Shown: one piece after another, positions 23,941 through 33,184 of the stretch
Numbering within the stretch: position 1 is the first letter of the stretch
Layout: each line of letters starts with the position of its first letter
Source of the DNA: Herbihabitans rhizosphaerae
GTDB lineage: Bacteria; Actinomycetota; Actinomycetes; Mycobacteriales; Pseudonocardiaceae
Reading direction: 5' to 3'
Length of the DNA: 64,000 bases
NCBI RefSeq assembly: GCF_004216555.1
Contig: NZ_SGWQ01000013.1
Span: 86,198-150,197, forward strand
Notes under the pieces: model-generated
Databases searched by the model: none
The model's input: the letters and a program-made list of their open reading frames with translations, nothing else
What the model was told of the DNA's origin: nothing
Translations under genes and position numbers: made by a program

Positions 23941-24992
23941 CGAAGCCCTCGCTGAACGAGTTCGACGAGCCCTTTGGCGAGTGCGGGAACCGCGTAGGCG
24001 CTGCCATAGCTCGGATCCATGTAGCGCCCAGGAATAATGACGAACCGATCATTCGCCACGGCTTCGAGCTTGCTGGTGAGCGGATCTTTCTTGAGAAGGT
24101 CGATTTTCTCCTTCGCCGTGTCACCAGGCTCTCCTCGGGTGAGATCGGCGATGACGATGACGTCCGGGTCACGGGCCGCGACGCTGTCCCAACTCACCTC
24201 GGGCCACTTTGTCGACGCGTCGTCGAAGACGTTCTTCACCCCGACCATCTCGGACACGTGCTGGGGCAACCCGCCGGTACCGGCGGCCCAGGGCTTACCG
24301 CCGAATGTGGAGTAAAACCACATCACGGTCAGCGGGTCCTTGGCCGCCTTGATTCCTTTCGCCGTCTCAAGGCCGCTGTTGATCACGGCCTGCTGCTCGG
24401 CGATCAGCTTGTTGCCGGCGGCGGGAACGTCGAAAATCCTGGCCAGGTTGCGGTATTCGTCGAAGAGCAATTCGAACCGGGCACCTGCCACGGACTGGTG
24501 ATAGACGCAGTCGAACTCGGTGAGATAGGTCGGGACGCCCAAGCCGTGCAGGACATCGCGCTCCCCGGACTGAGCCGGGGTGAAGAAGCTCGCGAAGGAA
24601 GCGTAGGCGAAATCGGGCTGCGCCTGCAACAGGGCCTCGTGCTTGATTTCCTGCCCGTGCGCGGAAAGTTTCGGGATCTTCTGGTACTCGCCGGCGATCT
24701 CGGGCGGAATCTGGTCTATCTCATACCCAGTCCCGACGATCCTGCCGCCCACCCCGAGATGGATGAGGATCTCCGCCGCGGCCTGGTTCATCGTCACCAC
24801 TCGTCGAGGGGTGGCCCCGTAAGTCACCTTTTTGCCGCAGTTCTCCACTGTAAGCGGGTACTTCGTCACCCCCTCACCAGCCGATACCGGCCGCGCTCCG
24901 GCGTCGTTCGACGCGGCACCGCATCCAGCCAGGACCGCACCCACGGACAGCGCCGCGAGCACGGCGGCGATCTTGCGCAAGGTCATGGCCAT
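23937..24992 (-). CDS. Metallophore-binding lipoprotein (FecB/FhuD-like), copy 1
   Basis: A 351-residue substrate-binding lipoprotein with a lipobox at GAVLAGC. After a linker comes VENCGKKVTYGATPRRVVTMNQAAAEILIHLGVGGRIVGTGY, the start of a periplasmic-binding-protein type III fold. It heads the receptor–permease–ATPase operon. Immediately upstream, 21–39 nt before the start, lies a Fur/Zur-like palindrome, so expression is probably metal-repressed. It is paralogous to the lipoprotein encoded at 25073–26059, suggesting two chelate forms or metal-loaded states are recognised. Confidence 0.9.
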   Translation of the reverse strand: MAMTLRKIAAVLAALSVGAVLAGCGAASNDAGARPVSAGEGVTKYPLTVENCGKKVTYGATPRRVVTMNQAAAEILIHLGVGGRIVGTGYEIDQIPPEIAGEYQKIPKLSAHGQEIKHEALLQAQPDFAYASFASFFTPAQSGERDVLHGLGVPTYLTEFDCVYHQSVAGARFELLFDEYRNLARIFDVPAAGNKLIAEQQAVINSGLETAKGIKAAKDPLTVMWFYSTFGGKPWAAGTGGLPQHVSEMVGVKNVFDDASTKWPEVSWDSVAARDPDVIVIADLTRGEPGDTAKEKIDLLKKDPLTSKLEAVANDRFVIIPGRYMDPSYGSAYAVPALAKGLVELVQRGLR

Positions 24993-25012
24993 ACCCCTCG
25001 ATCTCGTCTAAC

Positions 25013-25032
25013 GAGAATGACAATCATTACTA
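25013..25032 (-). promoter_or_regulatory. Fur/Zur-like operator
   Basis: GAGAATGACAATCATTACT (25013–25031) matches the classical Fur box GATAATGATAATCATTATC at 15 of 19 positions, with core AATGA-CAA-TCATT. Shifted to 25018–25032 it matches an actinobacterial Zur consensus (TGAAAATCATTTTCA) at 11 of 15. Iron control in actinobacteria normally uses DtxR-type IdeR/DmdR and a different box, so Zur and zinc are the likelier signal. Confidence 0.65.
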
Positions 25033-25072
25033 TCTTAGAGAGGGACGCAGCCGAGGCAAGGGGCAGGCGCGG

Positions 25073-26059
25073 TCAGCCCAGCCGCTGAAGACCGTCCTTG
25101 ATCTCCCGGAGCGCGTTCACGCTGCCCACGGTGGGATCGAGTTCGAGCCCCGGCACCGTGATGAAGCGGTTCTCGCGGACGGCCGTCAGTTGCGATATCA
25201 CGGGATGCTCGCGCAAGATCTCGATCTTCTGGGCCGCCTTGTCACCGCGGAGACCGCGATCGGGCAGGTCCGCCAGCACGATGACCGATGGATTGCGTGC
25301 GGCGATCTCCTCCCAACCGACCTCCGCCCAGTCTCCGCCGAGGTCCTCGAAAGCGTTGGGCGCCCGCAGAATTCGGCTCATGTCCTGGGGCATCCCGCTG
25401 TTGCCGGCCACATACGGCAGCCCGTCGTTGTACACCGAGTAGAGGTATACGACGCGCGGCTGGGTTCGCCGCGCCGCACTGGCGGACTGCGCGTCCGCGA
25501 TGACCTTCCGCTGTCGACGGGTCAGCTCCGCCGCACGGTCCGCGACGCCGAAGATCTTCCCGTAGTTGTCGTAATCGACGAGGAGCCGGTCGAACGGCGT
25601 GGTGTCGGGCAAGAATTGTGGGCAGTCCACCGCACTCGCGTACGACGCGACGCCCAACTCCGCCAGTTCCTGCCGAGTCCCCACACCGTCTCGGCTGAAG
25701 TCCGAGGTCACCGCGCTGGCCACGAAATCGGGATTCGCCGCGCGCAGTTGCTCGGCGGTGAGGTTCTTCGGGTTGAGCAGCCGGAGTCGTTCGTAGTCGG
25801 CCCGAAACTCCGGTGCGACCGGCCCTATCTGCAACGCGGTTCCCGCGATTCGATCTCGCAAACCGAGCGCCAGCAGGATCTCCGTGGTCTCCTGATCCGC
25901 GGCGACCGCGCGCGCCGGCGGGTGTTCGACACGAATACTCGTCCCGCAATTCTCGATGAGCACGCCGCCGCGCGCTTCCGCCTGATTGGTATCCACGCAG
26001 CCGGCCGTCGCGACGACCAGAGCGAGCACGGGCACCAGGGCGAAACCGCGACGGGACAC
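25073..26059 (-). CDS. Metallophore-binding lipoprotein, copy 2
   Basis: A 328-residue protein from the GTG at 26059, with GGGGAG before it. The signal is RRGFALVPVLALVVATAGC. The mature part begins with an ENCGTSIRVEHPPARAVAADQETTEILLAL segment, paralogous to copy 1. It is the last gene of the long biosynthetic operon, 16 bp after an aminotransferase stop, so one receptor is made with the biosynthetic enzymes and the other with the permease. It has no permease of its own and probably shares FecCD/FecE with copy 1. Confidence 0.88.
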   Translation of the reverse strand: MSRRGFALVPVLALVVATAGCVDTNQAEARGGVLIENCGTSIRVEHPPARAVAADQETTEILLALGLRDRIAGTALQIGPVAPEFRADYERLRLLNPKNLTAEQLRAANPDFVASAVTSDFSRDGVGTRQELAELGVASYASAVDCPQFLPDTTPFDRLLVDYDNYGKIFGVADRAAELTRRQRKVIADAQSASAARRTQPRVVYLYSVYNDGLPYVAGNSGMPQDMSRILRAPNAFEDLGGDWAEVGWEEIAARNPSVIVLADLPDRGLRGDKAAQKIEILREHPVISQLTAVRENRFITVPGLELDPTVGSVNALREIKDGLQRLG

Positions 26060-26075
26060 TGCGACTCCCCTTTGG

Positions 26076-27242
26076 CTAGGCGATCGACCGTGAAAACGCT
26101 TCGAGTCGCCGCGCGAGATCATCCACGGCATCCCGGTCGCAATTGCCGACGCTCACCCGGATCATGTTGTGGTCGCACGGCAGGAACGCGGTTCCCGGCA
26201 TGACGATGGCGTCGAATCGAATCGCCAGCTCGCGGACGACCTGCGCGGTCGGCCGGTCGGCGAAAGGGTGCCGAATCCACGCGAAGAAGCCACCACAGGA
26301 CAGCGCCTCGAATCCGCCCGGCCGCTGGGCCATGACCTGCCTGAACCAGGATCGGCGCGACGCGATGTCCCGAGATCTCTCGATCCGCCATTCCCGTGCG
26401 TGGCGCAACCCCGCCAACACCGCTTCCTGACCTATTCGCGGAGCGCACACGGCGACACAATCGAGCAGCTTCGCGATCTCCTGGTTGAGCTCCGGCGAAC
26501 CGACGACCGCCCCCACCCGATAACCGGGCAACGCCAGCTCCTTGGAGAACGAATGCAGACTAACCACCGTGTCGAGCCATCCCGGCTCACGGAAGAGCCG
26601 GTGGGCCGGATCATCGACGTCCCGAAAGGACCGGTACGTCTCGTCCAGCACGAGTGCGATTCCCCGTTTCCTCGCGGCCATGGCGAACAGCCGGATCTCC
26701 TCGGGCGGCACCGTGATTCCCGTGGGATTGCCCGGCGTCACCAGGACGACGGCCCTGGTCCGATCGGTGACCAGCGCCTCGATCGCCTCCGCACGCGGCA
26801 CCAGGTTTTCGTCGGGCTCCAGGTACACCGGGGTGATTCCGTTGAGCTTGAGCCACATGTCGTGGTTGAAGTAGTACGGCAACGGCACGATGACCTCGCT
26901 CCCCGGCTCGGCCAACGCGCTGATCGTCAGACAGAAAGCCTGGTTGCATCCCGCCGTGATGACGACATTGTCAGGGGTGACCGCTCCGCCGTAGTCGCGA
27001 TTGATCTCGGCGGCGTAGGCCGCCCGCAGCGACGGCATACCCGGCACCTCGGTGTACGCACTCCCCTCCGTACTCCGTGCCGTGCGAACGATGTGCTCGC
27101 GCACCACGGGCGCGGGCGGATACGACGGTGCCGCCTGAGCGAGATCGAGTTGGGCTCTTCGGGGTCGGTGACCCCGAAGAGCCGCATACACCGCCGTAAT
27201 GGGCGAGCCCTCGACCTCGAGCGTGTGTGAACGGAATCGCAA
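26076..27242 (-). CDS. Fold-type I PLP aminotransferase
   Basis: A 388-residue class I/II aminotransferase. The substrate/cofactor region includes ITAGCNQAFCLTI (~95), VTPGNPTGITVPPEE (~168), VLDETYRSFRD and the PLP lysine in SLHSFSKELALPGYRVG (~235). It starts with TTG at 27242 behind GAGGAG. Its place beside the MppP-like gene suggests it could aminate the 2-keto acid that enzyme makes, as MppQ does in the enduracididine pathway. That pairing is inferred; the substrate is not readable from the sequence. Confidence 0.8.
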   Translation of the reverse strand: MRFRSHTLEVEGSPITAVYAALRGHRPRRAQLDLAQAAPSYPPAPVVREHIVRTARSTEGSAYTEVPGMPSLRAAYAAEINRDYGGAVTPDNVVITAGCNQAFCLTISALAEPGSEVIVPLPYYFNHDMWLKLNGITPVYLEPDENLVPRAEAIEALVTDRTRAVVLVTPGNPTGITVPPEEIRLFAMAARKRGIALVLDETYRSFRDVDDPAHRLFREPGWLDTVVSLHSFSKELALPGYRVGAVVGSPELNQEIAKLLDCVAVCAPRIGQEAVLAGLRHAREWRIERSRDIASRRSWFRQVMAQRPGGFEALSCGGFFAWIRHPFADRPTAQVVRELAIRFDAIVMPGTAFLPCDHNMIRVSVGNCDRDAVDDLARRLEAFSRSIA

Positions 27243-27285
27243 CGGTCTTTCCGCTCCTCACTCGATGGACCGGCGAGCCGGACGG

Positions 27286-28404
27286 CTACGCCAATTCTGC
27301 GAAAGTACTGGCCAGCGTGCGAGCCGCGGCCTCGACCGCGTCGGACGGCCGGGCGAGCGACACCCGAATCAATCGCAGGCCCTCCTCCGGATTCGCCCAG
27401 TGGAACGGTGGGCACGGGAGCACGTGCACTCCCCTGCCGACCATCTCTCGATACAACTTCGCCGAGTCCGGGCCGCCCGCCGGGAGCTGAATACGCGCGA
27501 CACTGATCTCCGACTTCGGGTCGGCCAATTCGAGGCCGACCCTGCCGATCTCGTCGGAGACGATTCGCCGATTCCGTTCGACGAGCGCGCGAGCGCTCTC
27601 GAATCCGCCAGCCGCCCAGTCTCGCGCGAGTTCTCGCACCAGCAGCAGAACGGCCGGCGACGCCGACAACAGCGACTCGGCGAAAGCCGCTTCGATCGCC
27701 GCCGCGTGCCTCTCGGAGAACACGAGCATGCCGATCTTCATCTCGTGCATCGGCCACAACTTGCCGGTGTCCTCGAAGGTGATCCAATCGACCCCGGCGG
27801 CGTCGAGGATCGCGTACGTGTCGTACTGCGCCGATCGCACCTGCCCGCGGAACGCCGCGTCGACGATCACGGTCTGTCCCGCACGGGCGGCGTGTTCGGC
27901 CAGTGAGCGGAGATGATCCGGCGGCGTGACCAGGCCGGTCGGATTGTTCGGATGGGTAATCGCGATGACGTCGACCGCCGACGGCCACCGCTGCTCCATC
28001 AGGTCGGCCTCGGACAGCGCCGTCAACGACAGCCCGCGGGTCCGGAACAGATCCGCGATGTTGTCGAACGTCGGATGCAGCAGCGCGACCTTCGTACCGA
28101 CCGGCAGTGCCCTGGCGACGATGTCCGTTGCCAGCGTCGACGAGTAACAGCTCAGGATCCGCCCGGTGCCGACCGGCGCCGTGTGCTGGCCGATCGTGTC
28201 GAAGAAAACACGATGAGCCTCGGTCTCGATGTCCGCGAACCGGCGCCGGGACGCTTCGTGGAATAAGGTCGGGAATTGCTCGATGACCTCCGCCTGCTCA
28301 TTGCTCAGCGCGAGCCGCGCATGGCCATCGGTGAGGTTGAGGCCGCCATTGATATCGGTGAGAGCGGCAACCTCCATCTTCGTAAGGTTGTCAATTTTCA
28401 TCAT
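27286..28404 (-). CDS. MppP-like PLP-dependent L-arginine oxidase/hydroxylase
   Basis: A 372-residue protein that matches my recollection of MppP/RohP-type enzymes far better than ordinary aminotransferases: LNLTDGHARLALS near the start, IETEAHRVFFDTIGQH, RILSCYSSTLATDIVAR, VALLHPTFDNIADLF, THPNNPTG and FEDTGKLWPMHEMKIGMLVFSE with the PLP lysine in TGKLW. MppP-type enzymes use PLP and O2 to convert L-arginine to 4-hydroxy-2-ketoarginine. The ATG at 28404 has GGAAG nine bases upstream. No MppR-like cyclase is nearby, so cyclisation to enduracididine is unlikely. An arginine-derived moiety in the product is inferred. Confidence 0.75.
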   Translation of the reverse strand: MMKIDNLTKMEVAALTDINGGLNLTDGHARLALSNEQAEVIEQFPTLFHEASRRRFADIETEAHRVFFDTIGQHTAPVGTGRILSCYSSTLATDIVARALPVGTKVALLHPTFDNIADLFRTRGLSLTALSEADLMEQRWPSAVDVIAITHPNNPTGLVTPPDHLRSLAEHAARAGQTVIVDAAFRGQVRSAQYDTYAILDAAGVDWITFEDTGKLWPMHEMKIGMLVFSERHAAAIEAAFAESLLSASPAVLLLVRELARDWAAGGFESARALVERNRRIVSDEIGRVGLELADPKSEISVARIQLPAGGPDSAKLYREMVGRGVHVLPCPPFHWANPEEGLRLIRVSLARPSDAVEAAARTLASTFAELA

Positions 28405-28491
28405 GCTGACACACTTCCACTTCAATAGCAGAAATTGATATGCCGAACCGGCAATCGCACCGCCCTTACCCCCCGACTGCAGAATTCCCGG

Positions 28492-29493
28492 TCAGTTCTG
28501 TCGATCTTTCTTGCCCAGCATGGACGCCAACTTCTCCACCACGTCCGTGCTGTGCAGTCCGGTGGACGTCATCCAGTCGTCGTCGAAGACCGTGTCCAGA
28601 TACTTCTCGCCGCCGTCGCAGACCAGGACGACGATGTTGGTCGAGGGATCCACCGACTGTGCCTGTTCGAGCGCCTTGTAGATCACACCGCCGGCCGAGC
28701 CGCCCACGAGAATCCCGTAGTTGCGTGCCAGGTAGCGACACGTCTCGAATGCCTCCGAGTCGCTGACCTTGATGCCCTCGTCGATCAGGTCGTAGTCGAC
28801 CAGATCGCCGATTTCCGATCCCTCCGGTGACCCCGTCCCGGACTGGTAGTACGGCGCGCCGACCCCTCCGAACGCGATGGACCCGACCGGCTCGACACCG
28901 ATGATCTTGAGATCCGGAATGCGTTTCCGAAGAGCGCGCCCGGCCCCGCACAGGGAGCCTCCGGTGCCCACCGCGCCGTAGAGAAAATGGAGATCGTCGT
29001 CGAGCGCCTGGTGCAGTTCCTCGGCGAGCGCCAGGTAGCCGTTCGGATTCCCGGGATTGGCATGCTGCTCGGTCCAGTAGGCGCCGTGCTCGATGGCGAG
29101 CTTCTCGGCGGTGGCATCGCGTTCCGCGGTGACCAGGGCCTCGTCCTCGCCGCCGACGTTGATCAGCTCCGCTCCGTACGCCCGCATCGCACGCAGCTTG
29201 TCCATACTCGAATGATTGTCCACGACCGCGCTGAACCGATATCCACGTTCGGCCGCGATGACCGCGAGGCCGAGGCCGGTATTGCCGGACGTCGATTCGA
29301 CGAGCCACCCTCCGGCCTTGAGGAGCCCCGACTCCTCCGCCTCGTCCACCATCTGGCGGGCCATGCGGATTTTCGCGGTCCCGGTGGGGTTGAACTGCTC
29401 GAGCTTCAATATGACATTGCCAGCTCCCTCGATGCCGTCCAATCTGAGCATTGGCGTGCTGCCGATCAGTTCAGAAATCTTGTTCTTTATCAC
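28492..29493 (-). CDS. SbnA/VioB-like 2,3-diaminopropionate pathway synthase
   Basis: A 333-residue fold-type II PLP enzyme of the cysteine synthase family. It starts MIKNKISELIGSTPMLRL (GTG at 29493, with AGGGGAG spaced correctly). The PLP lysine is in NPTGTAKIRMARQM rather than the CysK NPxxSVKDR, a change typical of SbnA/VioB relatives. STSGNTGLGLAV and the glycine loop GAVGTGGSLCGAG bind substrate and phosphate. SbnA couples O-phosphoserine with an amino-acid amine; its SbnB partner then releases L-2,3-diaminopropionate. An SbnB-like gene is in the same operon. A primary cysteine synthase role is unlikely given context. Confidence 0.82.
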   Translation of the reverse strand: MIKNKISELIGSTPMLRLDGIEGAGNVILKLEQFNPTGTAKIRMARQMVDEAEESGLLKAGGWLVESTSGNTGLGLAVIAAERGYRFSAVVDNHSSMDKLRAMRAYGAELINVGGEDEALVTAERDATAEKLAIEHGAYWTEQHANPGNPNGYLALAEELHQALDDDLHFLYGAVGTGGSLCGAGRALRKRIPDLKIIGVEPVGSIAFGGVGAPYYQSGTGSPEGSEIGDLVDYDLIDEGIKVSDSEAFETCRYLARNYGILVGGSAGGVIYKALEQAQSVDPSTNIVVLVCDGGEKYLDTVFDDDWMTSTGLHSTDVVEKLASMLGKKDRQN

Positions 29494-29548
29494 GGCCCCC
29501 ATCTCCCCTGGATACATGTGGTGCCCGCCCCTGAGCCCGCATCCCCTG

Positions 29549-30748
29549 TCAGGGATACGTCGACGGCCGATCGCCGTTGGACCGGCCGAGTGCACAGATT
29601 TCGAGCAGTCTGCGCACGAAGACATCGTTCTCCTCCGGCAAGGAAAGCGACGCCCGAATAAAGCCCTCGTAGCCCGGCTCTCGCCATGGTTTGACGATGA
29701 TTCCCGATCGGAGCAACTGCTCGGCCACGACGACAGCGGATTGTTCCGTGTCGATGAACAGAAAATTGGATGCCGACGGCGCGACCCGGAAGCCGGCGGC
29801 GCGGAGTGCTTTCGTGATTCTCGTGCGCTCCAGTCCGGTCCGCCGGACGGTTTCGGCCAGATGCGCCTGATCGTCCAGTGCCGCGACGGCGGCGTCCTGA
29901 GCGACCTGATTGACGTTGTACGGAGTACGCACCCGGTTGAGCGCGTCGACCAATCTCGCGTCGGACGCGATGCCGTATCCCACCCGAAGTCCGGCGAGGC
30001 CGTACGCTTTCGAGAACGTTCTCAGCACGATCCACGGACGGCTCAGCCCGCGCAGCACCTCGAGGCCGTCGGGATACGACGGATTCGACATCGCGTATTC
30101 GTGGTACGCGTCGTCCAGGACCACCAACGCCGTCTCCGGCGTCGCGTCCAGAATGGTGTCCAACTGCTCCCGGTCGAGAATCACCCCGGTCGGGTTGGAC
30201 GGACTCGCGATGAAGACGATCTTCGGATCTGCCGCCAACGCCCGCAGCCACCCGGCGGTGTCGAAGCCGAAATCAGCGGTGAACGGAACCTTGTCGACGC
30301 GCGCCCCCATCATGCGCGGAAATATCTCGTGCAGGCTGAAACACGGCGCCTGAATGGTCACGATGTCGCCGGCGCCGAGGAGCGCCGGACTGAGCAGCTC
30401 GAGAATGTTCTCCGAGCCGTTCCCGAGGATGACGTGCTCGGTCGACACCGCCAGCTTGTCGCCGATCGCCTCGGCAAGACGTTTGCCCATGGGGTCCGGA
30501 TACCGCGCGACGCCCGCCGCCAGTCGCCGCCGCACGGCTTCCACGACTCCCGCCGAGACGCCGTAAGGGCTCTCGTTGTTGGAGAGCTTGATGATGCGTG
30601 TCGGGCCGTAGCTGCGCGACACCTCGTCGGGGTCGGCACCGGGGTCGTAGGCCGGGAGACCGGCGACCTCGGGCCGAACCAGTGATTCCATCGCGGAAGG
30701 ATGCTCTCCGGCTCTTTCCGCCTGCCCCTCGATCTGCACCTGTCTCAT
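29549..30748 (-). CDS. HisC-like aminotransferase
   Basis: A 399-residue fold-type I aminotransferase of the histidinol-phosphate family (KLSNNESPYGVSAGVVEAVRR, ILGNGSENILELL, SPSNPTGVILD, VVLDDAYHEYA, PLP lysine in RTFSKAYGLAGLRVGY). An N-terminal extension of about 35 residues precedes the family start. No histidine genes are nearby, so it is more likely a pathway enzyme for an amino or keto acid building block. The ATG at 30748 overlaps the MATE stop (ATGA). Confidence 0.82.
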   Translation of the reverse strand: MRQVQIEGQAERAGEHPSAMESLVRPEVAGLPAYDPGADPDEVSRSYGPTRIIKLSNNESPYGVSAGVVEAVRRRLAAGVARYPDPMGKRLAEAIGDKLAVSTEHVILGNGSENILELLSPALLGAGDIVTIQAPCFSLHEIFPRMMGARVDKVPFTADFGFDTAGWLRALAADPKIVFIASPSNPTGVILDREQLDTILDATPETALVVLDDAYHEYAMSNPSYPDGLEVLRGLSRPWIVLRTFSKAYGLAGLRVGYGIASDARLVDALNRVRTPYNVNQVAQDAAVAALDDQAHLAETVRRTGLERTRITKALRAAGFRVAPSASNFLFIDTEQSAVVVAEQLLRSGIIVKPWREPGYEGFIRASLSLPEENDVFVRRLLEICALGRSNGDRPSTYP

Positions 30749-32157
30749 GATTTGCTCGATTCCAGCGCGACGGTGTCCGAAGCCTTCTGCTTCAAACGGT
30801 TGACGCGTACCAGGAATGCGACGACGAGCATTCCCGCCGTGGTGGCAAGCCCGATGGTCTGCCCCACCCAAACCCCTTGAACACCCTGCCCCGCCGCCAC
30901 TCCGAGCAGGTAACTGACCGGCAATCCCACGAGCCAGTAACCGACGAGCGAGATTCGAAACGGCCCGACGGCGTCTCCGACACCGCGGAGGATGCCGTTT
31001 CCGATGTTCTGGCTGGCATCGAATACCTGCAGCACGGTCGCGATCAGCAGACCTGAGGCGGTCAAGGCCAGAATGGCCGCGTTGCCCTCGTGGTCGGCGG
31101 AAAGGAACAGCGACACGATGGCATCCGGCACCACCAGGTAGGGAATGGCGACAACCAGCATCGCCAGCACGCCGAGCGCCAGACCCAGGATGCCCAGCCG
31201 CCGTGCCTTCACGTAGTCGCCGACGCCGTGCGCCTCGCTGATGTGCACGGACGCGGCGTGCGAGAATCCCGCGGAGATCATGAACACGATGTAGATGATC
31301 TGGTTGAGCAGGGTCTGCGCCGCGAGAGCTTCCGTTCCCAGTGTTCCGATCAGCAGCGTCAGGACGCTGAAGAACCCGGCCTCGGAGGCGTACGTTCCCG
31401 ATATCGGTAGGCCGAGTTTCCACACCGACTTCACGGCGTCCCCCGACCAGCGAAGTTCCGATCGGGAAAGGTAGGGGCTGAAACTCCGATTCTTGACGAT
31501 CACGAGCAGGAACATCAGGAACGAGAGGGTGAACACGGTGGTGGTCGCGATCGCCACGCCGACGAAACCGAACGCGGGGAGCCCGAGCTTGCCGTAGATC
31601 AGCACGTAGTTCAGGCCGATCGTCGCGGCGATCGATACCAGCGTGATGGCCAGCAGCGGACCGGGACGCTTGAGGCCGGTGGTGAAGTGCCGCAATGTCT
31701 GGAACCACAGGCAAGGCACCATCCCGGGAGCCAATACCGTGAGGAACTGGCCGCTCTTCTCCACCACCTCGGGCTCCTGCCCCAGCCACAGGAGAACCGG
31801 ACCGATCAGCAGCAGCACCACGGCGAAAACGATTCCGCTGACCGTCGCCCAGAAGAATCCGGCGACCAACAGATCACGAATACGCTGGACGTCGTTTCGG
31901 ACGTGCGCCTCGGCCACCAGATTGCTCACGCCGGTGACCAGCCCCGTGCCCATCGTGCGCAACTGGTTGAACAGGACGATGGCGAGACCCGCTGCGGCGA
32001 TCTCGGTGGCACCGAGCCGGCCGAGCATCACGATGTCCACGGTGGTGAGCGCGACGTGGGCGAAGTTGGTCAGAATCAGCGGAAAGGCGAGCGCGAGAAG
32101 AGACCTCGAATTGACGATCCACCAACCGGCCGTCGTGCCGCCACTCGACTTGATCAC
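30745..32157 (-). CDS. MATE-family efflux transporter
   Basis: A 470-residue, twelve-helix exporter (MIKSSGG start from GTG at 32157; LALAFPLILTNFAHVALTTVDIVMLGRLGATEIAAAGLA is the first MatE helix pair). It is coupled to the SbnB-like gene upstream and the aminotransferase downstream by 4-bp overlaps. In this operon its probable cargo is the finished metallophore. MATE pumps use proton or sodium gradients; which is used here cannot be told. Confidence 0.9.
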   Translation of the reverse strand: MIKSSGGTTAGWWIVNSRSLLALAFPLILTNFAHVALTTVDIVMLGRLGATEIAAAGLAIVLFNQLRTMGTGLVTGVSNLVAEAHVRNDVQRIRDLLVAGFFWATVSGIVFAVVLLLIGPVLLWLGQEPEVVEKSGQFLTVLAPGMVPCLWFQTLRHFTTGLKRPGPLLAITLVSIAATIGLNYVLIYGKLGLPAFGFVGVAIATTTVFTLSFLMFLLVIVKNRSFSPYLSRSELRWSGDAVKSVWKLGLPISGTYASEAGFFSVLTLLIGTLGTEALAAQTLLNQIIYIVFMISAGFSHAASVHISEAHGVGDYVKARRLGILGLALGVLAMLVVAIPYLVVPDAIVSLFLSADHEGNAAILALTASGLLIATVLQVFDASQNIGNGILRGVGDAVGPFRISLVGYWLVGLPVSYLLGVAAGQGVQGVWVGQTIGLATTAGMLVVAFLVRVNRLKQKASDTVALESSKS

Positions 32158-33152
32158 CAGAACCGTACCCTCGATCCACGTCCGGCCGTGAGCGCCAGAT
32201 CCGCCACATATCGCCCGAGTGCCGCGTCCGTGACCGCCATTCCGCTGTTGTAGGCGAAAACGACGTCCGTGGCGTCCTTTCTGGCCGGGGTGTGCCCCAA
32301 AAGGATGTCCGGCAACTCCGCGTCGACCGGCGGCAGACTGCCGTCCTCGGCGCGCAGGTCGTCGCAGGTGGCGCGCATTTGTTCGGCGTCGGTCGCGATT
32401 CGGTATTCGGACCCGTGGAGCACATCCGCGTGCACGCCATAGCCGAGCAGGACGGCGATCGCACCCGGCTTCATCCAGTCGCGTCGCACCTCCTGCTTCG
32501 CGGACAGGCCGGACACGCCGAGCACGATGTCCGCTTCCGCGGCGGCCTTGGGCACGTCGTCGACGAATTCGACATCGCGATCAGGATGGCTGTCCGTGAC
32601 GCTCTTTCGGACGGCTCGCAACCCCTCCTCGTAGGTTCCGTAGACCCTCAGCCGCTCCAGATTGGGCAAGGCCGCCAGCAGCATCGGCAGCGCCATCTGC
32701 CCCTGGACTCCGGTGCCCATGACCAACGCGCTCCGCGCGTCCGGACACACCGCGCGCGCCATGAGCGCCGACGTGGCAGAGGATCGGAGCGGCCCCAGCT
32801 TGACGACGTCCATCAACGCGATCGGCCTGCCGGTGGTGTCGTCGCAGAGAAAGATGAACGAGTGGAAGCCGTAGCTGTCACGGGTGCGCTGCGGATCGAA
32901 CTCGTAGACGGCCTTGAAGCAGACGGTGTCGCTGTCTCCGTCCAGGGCGACCATCGAGTAGCTGAGTGACCGCTCGTCCGCACCCTCGACGATGGTCTTG
33001 ACGGGGTTTCTCGAGCCGCCGTTTCGCACCGCCTTGTACGCCTGCTCGACGATCTTGAGCACCTGCGGGTAGCTGATTTCCAGATCCTCGAGCTCGGACT
33101 GGGGCAACAGCCACAGCTCTCCTGGCGACGCATAGCCTGCCGGCTGATTCAT
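32154..33152 (-). CDS. SbnB-like (ornithine cyclodeaminase/mu-crystallin family) dehydrogenase
   Basis: A 332-residue NAD-dependent enzyme. The Rossmann motif is ALVMGTGVQGQMAL (~135–148), with the family segments MDVVKLGPLRSSATSALMA and ADIVLGVSGLSAK. In staphyloferrin B and viomycin pathways this family oxidatively splits the SbnA product to L-2,3-diaminopropionate and a keto acid. The operon contains the SbnA-like partner, supporting the same role. The ATG at 33152 is preferred; AAGGAG is 12 bases upstream, a wide spacing, so a start a few codons earlier is possible. Confidence 0.83.
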   Translation of the reverse strand: MNQPAGYASPGELWLLPQSELEDLEISYPQVLKIVEQAYKAVRNGGSRNPVKTIVEGADERSLSYSMVALDGDSDTVCFKAVYEFDPQRTRDSYGFHSFIFLCDDTTGRPIALMDVVKLGPLRSSATSALMARAVCPDARSALVMGTGVQGQMALPMLLAALPNLERLRVYGTYEEGLRAVRKSVTDSHPDRDVEFVDDVPKAAAEADIVLGVSGLSAKQEVRRDWMKPGAIAVLLGYGVHADVLHGSEYRIATDAEQMRATCDDLRAEDGSLPPVDAELPDILLGHTPARKDATDVVFAYNSGMAVTDAALGRYVADLALTAGRGSRVRFW

Positions 33153-33184
33153 GCTGTCCAACATCTCCTTCGGTCGGTGCTGGC

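Noticed and set aside
29549..30748. True histidine-biosynthesis hisC
   Set aside because: No other his genes are nearby and the gene is coupled to a metallophore operon; kept as HisC-like only.
30749..31789. Upstream extension of the HisC-like aminotransferase
   Set aside because: The frame lies antisense-free but inside the MATE gene on the same strand; the ATGA overlap at 30745–30748 fixes the start.
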